From Thermodesulfobacteriaceae bacterium (GTDB taxonomy: Bacteria > Desulfobacterota > Thermodesulfobacteria > Thermodesulfobacteriales > Thermodesulfobacteriaceae): a stretch of 5,731 nt of DNA. A model generated the notes under the pieces. The model made no database searches. It worked only from the letters and a program-made list of their open reading frames with translations, and had not been told where the DNA came from. Below are positions 1 to 5,424 of this stretch, in pieces. The translations under genes and the position numbers were made by a program. Location of the stretch: contig WGAR01000069.1 of assembly GCA_015494725.1 (NCBI GenBank), positions 1-5,731 of the forward strand, in the 5' to 3' direction. The first letter of the stretch is position 1; each line of letters begins with the position of its first letter.

Positions 1-1371
1 GGGCTTCTTCCGGTCCGGGAAAAACCTCCGGAACTGGAGGAATTCCTGAGCGAGCTTTCCCAGGAAATCGAGGCCCTATCCCTGCCGGAGGAGATTTCCG
101 AGGCCGGTGAGGAAGAAGTCGCGCGACGGGAGCTGCCACCCGAGTCGGAGAAGAGGGAGGTCGCGCAGCCGGTGGAACGTCCTCCGGAGAGGCCTTTGGA
201 GCAACCCCCGGAGCTTTTTCTGCGGGTGGATACGGATACGGTAAGAAGGATTTCGGCGGCGGTGGAGGAATTGCGGTCGCTGGGATACCGTCTGGAGGAG
301 GTATGGAATGAACTCCGCCCCCGTCTTTCCCGGGAGGGAAGGCTGAAGCTGGAAGAGATCCTGTTTTCCTTTTCGGCTCTTATGCGCTCTCTCAGCGAAG
401 AGGTGCGGGGGCTCCGGATGGTACCGGTGGAAAGCATCCGGGTAAGGGTGGAGCGTCTTTTTCGCGATCTGGTGAAAAGCACGGGGAAACCGGCGGAACT
501 TATTTTTGAAGGGCGGGACCTTCGGGTGGATCGGGTGCTTTTACAGGAGGTCTGGCCGGCCCTGGTACACCTTTTACGCAATGCCTTTGACCACGGCCTG
601 GAGGAACCGGAGGAGCGCCGGGCGGCGGGCAAGCCCGCGGAGGGCAGGGTGCAGGTAGTTTTCGAGATGGAGCAGGCCTGGCTCCGGATTACCGTTGCCG
701 ATGACGGACGGGGTATAAACTGGGAGGCCCTGGAGACCCGGGCCCGGGAAAGAGGGGTTTCCTGGGAGAGGGTGGAGGACCTTCTCTTTGTTCCGGGGCT
801 GAGTACCAAGCAGGAAGCGGATACCCTTTCGGGAAGGGGCTTCGGCCTGGACATAGTCAAAGAGAAGGTGGAATCCCTGAGGGGTTATATAACCGTTGAT
901 TCTCGGCCCGGGCAGGGCACCCGGATTTCCCTTCACTTTCCCATGGCCACGGTACTCAATCGGGTGATTACCTTCCCCTGTGGCGAGGACCTCTGGGCAG
1001 TGCCCCTTTATGCCCTGCGGGAGGTTCGCCGGGTGAGTCCGGAGGCGGTATCCCGGGTGGGGGAGGAGTGGTGGTATCACCATCACGAGGGCGAAACGGT
1101 GCAGGTGCTCTTTCCGGATCCCGGAGTTCGAGAGAAAAGGGCCTTTTATCTCCTCATTATGGGAGGATATCCGGTGTGGGGGCTGGCCCTTCCGGAGATA
1201 AGGGGGCAGCAGGAGGCGGCTATCCGTCCTTTCTCCGAAGATATCCAGAAATTCGGGCCCTTTTTAGGGCTGGCCCTTCTTGCGGATGGGCGGGTGGCCT
1301 TTGTGATTGACCACGGTAGCTTTAAAGGGGTAAAGGAGTTTTTGGAAGGAGCCAGGGTCTCGAATACATAG
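1..1371 (+). CDS. cheA: Chemotaxis sensor histidine kinase CheA, 3' part (start outside window)
   Basis: The reading frame is open from base 1 to the TAG at 1369-1371, giving 456 visible residues, so the gene starts left of the window; the GTG at 172 is only an internal codon. CheA autophosphorylates on a histidine in response to chemoreceptors and passes phosphate to CheY/CheB. Visible parts in order: a Pro/Glu-rich linker (residues about 1-70), the P3 dimerisation helices with the hallmark LRMVPV (138-143), the P4 ATPase domain with N box HLLRNAFDHGLE (190-201), G1 DDGRG (234-238), F box around LFVPGLST, and G2 GRGFGLDIV (278-286), then a C-terminal CheW-like P5 domain (about 315-445) ending in DGRVAFVID. 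The N-terminal Hpt domain with the phosphorylated His is not visible. The P5 domain is more divergent than P3/P4 and has a WWYHHHEGE stretch. No other che gene is in view, so a flagellar or type IV pilus role cannot be decided. No convincing terminator follows the gene. Confidence 0.93.
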   Translation, partial: GLLPVREKPPELEEFLSELSQEIEALSLPEEISEAGEEEVARRELPPESEKREVAQPVERPPERPLEQPPELFLRVDTDTVRRISAAVEELRSLGYRLEEVWNELRPRLSREGRLKLEEILFSFSALMRSLSEEVRGLRMVPVESIRVRVERLFRDLVKSTGKPAELIFEGRDLRVDRVLLQEVWPALVHLLRNAFDHGLEEPEERRAAGKPAEGRVQVVFEMEQAWLRITVADDGRGINWEALETRARERGVSWERVEDLLFVPGLSTKQEADTLSGRGFGLDIVKEKVESLRGYITVDSRPGQGTRISLHFPMATVLNRVITFPCGEDLWAVPLYALREVRRVSPEAVSRVGEEWWYHHHEGETVQVLFPDPGVREKRAFYLLIMGGYPVWGLALPEIRGQQEAAIRPFSEDIQKFGPFLGLALLADGRVAFVIDHGSFKGVKEFLEGARVSNT

Positions 1372-1380
1372 ATAAAGATA

Positions 1381-1391
1381 CTAAGGCTTAG
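1381..1391. repeat. Short dyad CTAAG-G-CTTAG, first copy in the cheA-dsrA spacer
   Basis: This is a perfect 5-bp inverted repeat around a single central base, ten bases after the cheA stop codon. The same pentamers recur in swapped order at 1522-1532, just before dsrA, and the two sites share the direct 7-mer GCTTAGA. It lies upstream of the proposed promoter, so it could be a protein-binding half-site pair, but it is short enough to arise by chance. Confidence 0.3.
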
Positions 1392-1455
1392 ATCTTCGGG
1401 GATATATTCCTCAAAAAAGGGCCAAATTTTCCATAAACCGTGTCTATCCACCAAA

Positions 1456-1486
1456 ACCTTCCTTGACATTTAAGATGAGGGAAGGT
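1456..1486. promoter_or_regulatory. Inverted repeat spanning the dsrA promoter, candidate operator
   Basis: ACCTTCC (1456-1462) and its exact complement GGAAGGT (1480-1486) are separated by 17 bp. The left arm abuts the TTGACA -35 box, and the right arm runs into the first base of the proposed -10 box. A dyad placed exactly over the promoter is what a repressor site often looks like. No known regulator consensus was recognised, and a 7-bp match may be chance, so the function is inferred only from position. Confidence 0.35.
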
Positions 1487-1491
1487 AGGCT
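1463..1491 (+). promoter_or_regulatory. Sigma70-type promoter of the dsrABD operon
   Basis: A perfect -35 hexamer TTGACA (1463-1468) is followed after exactly 17 bp by TAGGCT (1486-1491), which keeps the first two and last bases of the -10 consensus. Transcription would begin near 1498, giving a leader of about 44 nt before the dsrA ATG. It is the only good promoter I see in the cheA-dsrA spacer and fits the expectation that dsrAB is strongly and separately transcribed. The exact start site is inferred. Confidence 0.6.
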
Positions 1492-1521
1492 CGAACTTAC
1501 TCGGGGAAGAGTTGAAAAATG

Positions 1522-1532
1522 CTTAGACTAAG
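1522..1532. repeat. Short dyad CTTAG-A-CTAAG, second copy, at the dsrA ribosome-binding site
   Basis: This is a perfect 5-bp inverted repeat around one central base, built from the same pentamers as the dyad at 1381-1391. Its right arm overlaps the start of the dsrA Shine-Dalgarno sequence. As RNA it can form only a 4-bp stem with a GAC loop, so a structural effect would be weak. A DNA-binding role is possible but unproven. Confidence 0.3.
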
Positions 1533-1536
1533 GAGG
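1530..1536 (+). promoter_or_regulatory. Ribosome-binding site of dsrA
   Basis: AAGGAGG is a near-perfect Shine-Dalgarno sequence, five bases before the ATG at 1542. The alternative GTG at 1539 would leave only two bases, so this site decides the start in favour of the ATG. Confidence 0.88.
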
Positions 1537-1541
1537 GAGTG

Positions 1542-2834
1542 ATGGCTGAGATTAAGAAACACGATACACCCATGGTAGATGAATTAAAGAAAGGTCCCTG
1601 GCCGAGTTTTGTGGATGACATTTATTCCTATGCGGAGAAGCATCAGAAACAGGCTTGTTTCGATCTTCTGGGTCAGCTGGAGCTATCCTTCAAGCACAAG
1701 GAGACCCACTGGAAGCACGGGGGTATTGTGGGTGTTTTCGGTTACGGTGGAGGCGTTATCGGTCGTTATTCGGACCAGCAGGACAAGTTTCCTGCCATCT
1801 GGGCCTTCCACACCATTCGTGTGAATCAGCCGGCCTCCAAGTGGTATCACACTTCGGCCCTGCGCAAGCTCTGTGAGATCTGGGACCATCGGGGCAGCGG
1901 CATGACCAACTTCCACGGCTCCACCGGAGATATGGTGCTTCTGGGTACGGTGACCGAGCAGCTTGAGCCTATCTTCTTTGACCTTACCCATCAGATGAAC
2001 ATGGATCTGGGTGGGTCCGGGTCGAACCTGCGTACTCCTTCCTGCTGCGTGGGTAAGGCCCGGTGTGAATGGAGCTGTCTGGACACGCAGGCCCTCTGTT
2101 ACGATCTCACCATGACCTATCAGGACGAGCTGCACCGTCCGGCTTTTCCCTATAAGTTCAAGTTCAAGATTTCCGGGTGCCCCAACGACTGTGTGGCGGC
2201 CATTGCCCGGGCCGACCTTTCCATCATCGGTACCTGGATCGACGATATCCGAATCGATCAGGAGGCCGTCCGGGCCTATGTGGGTGGCGAGCTTAAGCCC
2301 AACGCCGGGGCCCATTCCGACCGCGACTGGGGTCCGTTTGATATCCAGAAGGAGGTCATTGATCTCTGTCCGGCTCAGTGCATGCACTGGGATGGAAAGG
2401 AGCTCCACATTAACAACAAAGAGTGTGTGCGGTGTATGCACTGCATTAACGTAATGCCCGAGGCCCTGCGTCCCGGAACCGATACCGGAGCTACCCTCCT
2501 TATGGGGGCCAAGGCTCCGATCCTGGAGGGGGCTCAGCTTTCCACGGTGATCGTGCCCTTCATGCGGCTTGAGCCGCCTTATGACAATCTGAAGGAGATT
2601 ATTGAGAAGACCTGGGACTTCTGGATGGAGAACGGAAAGAACCGTGAGCGTCTGGGCGAGCTTATTCAGCGGGTAGGTCTCAACCGGTTTATCGTGGATG
2701 TTCTGGGGCTCAAGCCCATTCCGCAGCATATTCGTGAGCCGCGGTCCAACCCCTATGTCTTCTGGAAGGAGGAAGAGGTCGAGGGTGGCTGGGACCGTGA
2801 TGTGGCCGAGTTCCGTAAGCGTCACCCGGCCTAA
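1542..2834 (+). CDS. dsrA: Dissimilatory sulfite reductase alpha subunit, DsrA
   Basis: DsrA forms the cytoplasmic alpha2beta2 sulfite reductase with DsrB. The enzyme reduces sulfite with electrons and the partner DsrC, giving a DsrC trisulfide and then sulfide. The product is 430 residues, close to the usual size. Visible features are the family block THWKHGGIVGVFGYGGGVIG (56-75), GSGSNLRTP (158-166), siroheme/[4Fe-4S] cysteines in the C-x5-C and C-x3-C pattern (C169, C175; C213, C217), and an inserted ferredoxin domain with cysteines at C276, C280, C295, C298 and C301 (KECVRCMHCINVMP). The C-terminal block GGWDRDVAEFRKRH is typical. The start is ATG 1542, not the upstream GTG 1539, because of the Shine-Dalgarno spacing. 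Compared with the Desulfovibrio protein as I recall it, a segment near residues 30-40 is about 11 residues shorter. An extra cysteine, C168, sits beside C169. AGA/AGG arginine codons are absent as far as I read, which suggests high expression. It is the first gene of dsrABD. Confidence 0.98.
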   Translation: MAEIKKHDTPMVDELKKGPWPSFVDDIYSYAEKHQKQACFDLLGQLELSFKHKETHWKHGGIVGVFGYGGGVIGRYSDQQDKFPAIWAFHTIRVNQPASKWYHTSALRKLCEIWDHRGSGMTNFHGSTGDMVLLGTVTEQLEPIFFDLTHQMNMDLGGSGSNLRTPSCCVGKARCEWSCLDTQALCYDLTMTYQDELHRPAFPYKFKFKISGCPNDCVAAIARADLSIIGTWIDDIRIDQEAVRAYVGGELKPNAGAHSDRDWGPFDIQKEVIDLCPAQCMHWDGKELHINNKECVRCMHCINVMPEALRPGTDTGATLLMGAKAPILEGAQLSTVIVPFMRLEPPYDNLKEIIEKTWDFWMENGKNRERLGELIQRVGLNRFIVDVLGLKPIPQHIREPRSNPYVFWKEEEVEGGWDRDVAEFRKRHPA

Positions 2835-2844
2835 ACCGGGTTTT
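2824..2844 (+). promoter_or_regulatory. Hairpin over the dsrA stop codon with a short T run
   Basis: ACCCGG (2824-2829) and CCGGGT (2836-2841) form a 6-bp stem with a six-base loop that contains most of the dsrA stop codon (TAA 2832-2834), followed by a run ending in TTTT (2841-2844). It resembles a weak intrinsic terminator, but dsrB must be read through. It may be an attenuator, an mRNA-stability element, or chance. Confidence 0.35.
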
Positions 2845-2867
2845 AAAAATTGAAGTCAAATTTAAAG

Positions 2868-2874
2868 AAGGAGG
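2868..2874 (+). promoter_or_regulatory. Ribosome-binding site of dsrB
   Basis: AAGGAGG lies six bases before the ATG at 2881, which is ideal spacing. The in-frame TTG at 2875 touches the motif and is therefore rejected as the start. The site also supports the long N-terminus of DsrB, since the internal Met37 codon has no comparable motif ahead of it. Confidence 0.88.
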
Positions 2875-2880
2875 TTGGAG

Positions 2881-4113
2881 ATGTCCGATAAGGTTTACGA
2901 AGAGATTCAAAACGTTCAGCTGGACGAGATTTTTAGCAAGCCCTATGATCCGGAGCTGGCGGAAAAGCTTTACAATCCTCAGAAGCCCATGGAAAACCGG
3001 ATCACGGATATTGGTCCGCCGCACTATGCCCAGTTTTTCCCTCCGGTAATCAAGAAGAACTATGGTAAGTGGAAAAGTCACGAGATCATCCAGCCCGGGG
3101 TGATCAAATATACCAGCGAGACCGGGGATGTAGTCTTTGCCGTGCGGGTGGGGACCCCCAGGTTGATCACCACCGATTACATCCGTGAGGTATGTGAGAT
3201 CGCCGACAAGTATTGTGACGGTTACGTCCGCTGGACCACCCGGAACAACATCGAGTTCCATGTTACCGATGAGGAAAAGCTTCGGGCCCTGCTCGACGAT
3301 CTCAAGGGCCGGAAGCATCCCAGTGGTTCGTACAAGTTCCCCGTGGGTGGTACCGGGGCTTCGGTAACCAACATCGTGCACACCCAGGGATGGGTGCACT
3401 GTCACACCCCGGCCATCGACGCCTCGGGTGTGGTTAAGGCGGTAATGGATGAGCTTTTTGAGTATTTCGGAAGCCACAAGCTTCCGGCCCAGGTGCGGAT
3501 TGCTCTGGCTTGCTGCCTGAACATGTGCGGAGCCGTGCACTGTTCGGACATTGCTATCCTGGGTATTCACCGTAAGCCCCCGTTGATCGAGGACGATCGT
3601 CTGCAGTATGTCTGTGAGATTCCTCTGGTGGTGGCGGCCTGTCCCCTGGGGGCCATTAAGCCGGCCACGGTGGAGATCAACGGAGAGAAGAAGAAGACCG
3701 TGCGGGTAAATAAGGAACGCTGCATGTTCTGCGGAAACTGCTATACCATGTGCCCGGCCATGCCGCTGGCCGACGGCGAGGGCGACGGGATCGCTATCCT
3801 GGTGGGTGGAAAGATCTCCAACCGTATCTCCCCGCCCAAGTTCTCCAAGCTGGTGATTCCTTATATTCCCAACGAGCCTCCGCGCTGGCCGACCACGGTC
3901 AAGTGGGTGAAGAAGATTCTGGAGACCTATGCGCAGCATGCCCGTAAGTATGAGCGGCTGGGTGAGTGGGCCGAGCGCATCGGCTGGGAGAAGTTCTTCG
4001 AGCTCTGTGAGATTCCGTTCACCGAGAAGAGCATCGACGACTACCGTCTGGCTTACGATACCTACCGCACCTCGCTCCACTTTAAGTTCACCAGCCACGT
4101 GGAACCCATGTAA
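2881..4113 (+). CDS. dsrB: Dissimilatory sulfite reductase beta subunit, DsrB
   Basis: DsrB carries the catalytically active siroheme-[4Fe-4S] centre of the DsrAB complex. The product is 410 residues. Visible features are YNPQKPMENRITDIG (31-45), the substrate and siroheme-binding region RWTTRNNIEF (117-126), and the cluster cysteines in the family pattern C-x36-C-C-x3-C (C174, C211, C212, C216) within HTQGWVHCHTPA and ALACCLNMCGAVHCSD. A ferredoxin domain follows with C281-x2-C284-x2-C287-x3-C291 plus C254, then the conserved PKFSKLVIPYIPNEPPRWP and YERLGEWAERIGW. It is longer than the roughly 380 residues I recall for Desulfovibrio DsrB, mainly through about 25 extra N-terminal residues before YNPQKP and a short C-terminal tail. 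The start is ATG 2881, set by a strong Shine-Dalgarno site. It lies 46 bp after dsrA in the same operon. Only one AGG and no AGA codon was seen, as in dsrA. Confidence 0.98.
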   Translation: MSDKVYEEIQNVQLDEIFSKPYDPELAEKLYNPQKPMENRITDIGPPHYAQFFPPVIKKNYGKWKSHEIIQPGVIKYTSETGDVVFAVRVGTPRLITTDYIREVCEIADKYCDGYVRWTTRNNIEFHVTDEEKLRALLDDLKGRKHPSGSYKFPVGGTGASVTNIVHTQGWVHCHTPAIDASGVVKAVMDELFEYFGSHKLPAQVRIALACCLNMCGAVHCSDIAILGIHRKPPLIEDDRLQYVCEIPLVVAACPLGAIKPATVEINGEKKKTVRVNKERCMFCGNCYTMCPAMPLADGEGDGIAILVGGKISNRISPPKFSKLVIPYIPNEPPRWPTTVKWVKKILETYAQHARKYERLGEWAERIGWEKFFELCEIPFTEKSIDDYRLAYDTYRTSLHFKFTSHVEPM

Positions 4114-4120
4114 GGAAGAG

Positions 4121-4140
4121 GGGAGGGGGCGCCCCCTCCC
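4121..4140. promoter_or_regulatory. Perfect 20-bp GC palindrome between dsrB and dsrD
   Basis: GGGAGGGGGC (4121-4130) is followed directly by its exact complement GCCCCCTCCC (4131-4140), eight bases after the dsrB stop codon. In RNA it would form a very stable stem of about eight G-C-rich pairs closed by a GCGC loop. The following bases TAATCTTTAA are not a proper T tract, so full termination is unlikely. It may protect the 3' end of a dsrAB transcript or partly reduce transcription into dsrD. That role is inferred. Confidence 0.6.
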
Positions 4141-4154
4141 TAATCTTTAAACGA

Positions 4155-4161
4155 AAGGAGG
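4155..4161 (+). promoter_or_regulatory. Ribosome-binding site of dsrD
   Basis: AAGGAGG lies nine bases before ATG 4171 and fifteen before ATG 4177. The spacing favours the first ATG, giving the N-terminus MAMDKE. Confidence 0.8.
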
Positions 4162-4170
4162 GAGCATAAG

Positions 4171-4413
4171 ATGGCCATGGATAAAGAGGAATTGAAAAAG
4201 AAGATCATGGAATTCATGGAAAAGAAGACCGGGGCCAAGTCCAAGGTATATCTTAAGGATATGCAGCGGGCTATTCCCGAGGCTTCTCCCCGGGAGATCA
4301 AGATGGCGGCCAATGAGCTGGTGCGCGAGGGGAAGCTGGAGTATTTCTCCACCGGTTCCACGGTGATGTACGGAATCCCCGGAAAAGGTCAGCCGGTAGA
4401 GCAAAAGGGTTAG
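4171..4413 (+). CDS. dsrD: DsrD, winged-helix activator of dissimilatory sulfite reductase
   Basis: The product is an 80-residue charged cytoplasmic protein, the usual size for DsrD (about 78). It begins with a Lys/Glu-rich helix, followed by the conserved AKSKVYLKD (22-30), a predicted recognition-helix region around SPREIKMAANELVREGK (39-55), and the family signature LEYFSTGSTVMYGIPG (56-71), which forms the wing. DsrD has a winged-helix fold. DNA binding was first suspected, but it has been reported to act as an allosteric activator of DsrAB. It is generally taken as a marker of reductive-type Dsr systems, although sulfur-disproportionating bacteria also carry it. The gene lies 57 bp after dsrB with a GC hairpin in between, and an intrinsic terminator follows. 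No frameshift or truncation is seen. Confidence 0.96.
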   Translation: MAMDKEELKKKIMEFMEKKTGAKSKVYLKDMQRAIPEASPREIKMAANELVREGKLEYFSTGSTVMYGIPGKGQPVEQKG

Positions 4414-4455
4414 CCTTTATCCGGCTGGAAATCTTTCTGGTAGATATGGGGAAAG

Positions 4456-4486
4456 AGGGCGGGTATATCCCGCCCTTAATTTTTTT
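4456..4486 (+). terminator. Intrinsic terminator of the dsrABD operon
   Basis: AGGGCGGG (4456-4463), loop TATAT (4464-4468) and CCCGCCCT (4469-4476) form an 8-bp GC-rich hairpin, followed by TAA and seven T residues (4480-4486). It lies 42 bp after the dsrD stop codon, between convergent genes. On the opposite strand the hairpin is followed only by CTTTCC, so termination of the kinase transcript there would be weaker. Confidence 0.9.
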
Positions 4487-4497
4487 AAAAAAGGGTT

Positions 4498-5424
4498 CTA
4501 TGATCTCCAGATGCTGGCCTTCAGGGGGGCGGGCAGAAGTTCCTTGAGGGTATTTTCCGCCCGGGGGATAAATTTCTCGAACCAGGTTTTGCCCTGACGG
4601 CTCAGTTTGACGAACGCTCCCAGGGCCTGCATAAGGCGAAAGATGCGGGTATAGCGGAGCTCGCGAAACAGGGCTTCCTCCGGCCAGGGGGAGCGGGCCC
4701 GGTAAAGATCCCAGAGAAATTCCCGGGGAAGACGCTTCACATAAGGATCGTAGAGCAGGGAGGCCAGGTCATAGGAGGGGGGGCCCAGACGGGCTCCCTG
4801 AAAGTCGATCAGATAGAGTTTTCCTTCGCGAACCATCAGATTGCGGGATTGAAAATCCCGGTGGAGGACCACCGGGGGGAGAAAGTTTGCCTCTCCCTCC
4901 TTGAGGAATTCCCGCCAGAGCCGTCTTTCCTCGGGAAGCCATCTTTTTCCCCTTTTTTGTTGCAGATACCAGGATTCAAAATAAAGGATTTCTTTTTCCC
5001 AGATGAATTCTCGATGATAGTAAAGCGTTTCCAGTACAGCCTCTCGGGGAAAGGAGGGGGTGAGGCTCTGAAGATGAAGGAGGAGATCCAGGGCCCGGGG
5101 ATAAAGGGCTAGCTTGTCCGGGTGTTCGGCCAGCCGCGTATCGCCCAGGTCCTCCACCAGGAGGAGTCCCTCGGGCTCGGAAAAACCGTATATTTCCGGG
5201 ACCGGAAGGCCGTGCTGACGAAAGAAGCGTCCCAGCCGGTAATAGCTTCGGGCCTCCCGCAGTCCGTATCTACCGGGCTGGGGCAGGATAAGGATGCAGG
5301 TTTCTCCCCGGAGATGGACACGGAGAAAGCGTCGGGCCGAGCCGTCGCCGCTCAGGGGCTCCATCCTGGTGGGGGTAATTCCCCAGATGGTTTGTAATCT
5401 TTCTTTCAATTCATTCCAGGTCAA
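4498..5424 (-). CDS. AmgK-like sugar kinase of the aminoglycoside phosphotransferase family
   Basis: The product is 308 residues with the protein-kinase-like APH fold. Visible features are the nucleotide loop LSGDGSARRF (24-33), the hinge LLLVEDLGD (87-95), the catalytic loop HRDFQSRN (188-195, with D190 and N195), and the metal-binding DFQG (207-210) followed by GPPSYDLASLLYDPY. These match the cell-wall amino-sugar kinase group typified by AmgK, which phosphorylates MurNAc/GlcNAc at C1, rather than true drug-resistance enzymes. The usual N-lobe lysine is not obvious (CILILPQP), which I recall as normal for this group. The start is TTG 5424: an in-frame stop lies just upstream (TGA at 5433-5431), and a later start would trim the N-terminal helix. 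A second TTG (codon 6, at 5409) is possible. Its start overlaps the upstream nucleotidyltransferase by 14 bp, implying translational coupling. The natural sugar is not known from sequence. Confidence 0.82.
   Translation of the reverse strand: MTWNELKERLQTIWGITPTRMEPLSGDGSARRFLRVHLRGETCILILPQPGRYGLREARSYYRLGRFFRQHGLPVPEIYGFSEPEGLLLVEDLGDTRLAEHPDKLALYPRALDLLLHLQSLTPSFPREAVLETLYYHREFIWEKEILYFESWYLQQKRGKRWLPEERRLWREFLKEGEANFLPPVVLHRDFQSRNLMVREGKLYLIDFQGARLGPPSYDLASLLYDPYVKRLPREFLWDLYRARSPWPEEALFRELRYTRIFRLMQALGAFVKLSRQGKTWFEKFIPRAENTLKELLPAPLKASIWRS

Larger units (their letters stand above)
1519..1542 (+). other. Seven-codon leader reading frame overlapping the dsrA start
   Basis: An ATG at 1519 opens a frame encoding MLRLRRE and ending at TGA 1540-1542, whose last base is the A of the dsrA ATG (TGATG overlap). 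The frame contains the dsrA Shine-Dalgarno sequence as two AGG arginine codons, after an earlier AGA codon. A weak purine-rich stretch (GGGGAAGAG, about 1503-1511) lies ahead of it. If translated, it could couple ribosomes to dsrA or occlude its ribosome-binding site. Nothing shows that it is translated, and it may be fortuitous. Confidence 0.25.

Noticed and set aside
172..174. GTG as the true start of the cheA-like gene
   Set aside because: The frame remains open to base 1 with Pro/Glu-rich linker sequence, there is no Shine-Dalgarno site before the GTG, and a CheA needs its upstream Hpt domain.
574..1086. Antisense reading frame opposite cheA
   Set aside because: It lies fully under conserved CheA ATPase motifs and encodes a low-complexity Pro/Gly-rich product typical of a shadow frame.
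1372..1455. Intrinsic terminator for cheA
   Set aside because: The A-rich run and small inverted repeats here do not form a GC-rich stem followed by a T tract on the plus strand, so no terminator is claimed.
1146..1469. Minus-strand frame running from the cheA end into the spacer
   Set aside because: Half of it is antisense to cheA, the product resembles nothing, and the plus-strand promoter occupies its upstream end.
1683..2825. Long antisense reading frame (380 codons) opposite dsrA
   Set aside because: It is in the same codon register as dsrA, so its openness only reflects the lack of Leu TTA/CTA and Ser TCA codons in a biased, highly expressed gene. The translation has no recognisable motif, and dsrA is certain.
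2710..4098. Long antisense reading frame (462 codons) opposite dsrB
   Set aside because: It shares the codon register of dsrB and is explained by the same codon bias. There is no family resemblance and no credible reason to prefer it over DsrB.
4115..4135. G-quadruplex in the dsrB-dsrD spacer
   Set aside because: Only two long G runs plus a GG are present instead of four runs, and the sequence pairs perfectly as a hairpin.
4849..5112. Plus-strand frame inside the kinase gene
   Set aside because: It is antisense to the well-supported kinase catalytic region and has no motif of its own.
5390..5424. Promoter on the minus strand beginning TTGACC at the kinase start
   Set aside because: No acceptable -10 hexamer lies 16-18 bp downstream, and the kinase start overlaps the upstream gene, which makes a separate promoter unnecessary.
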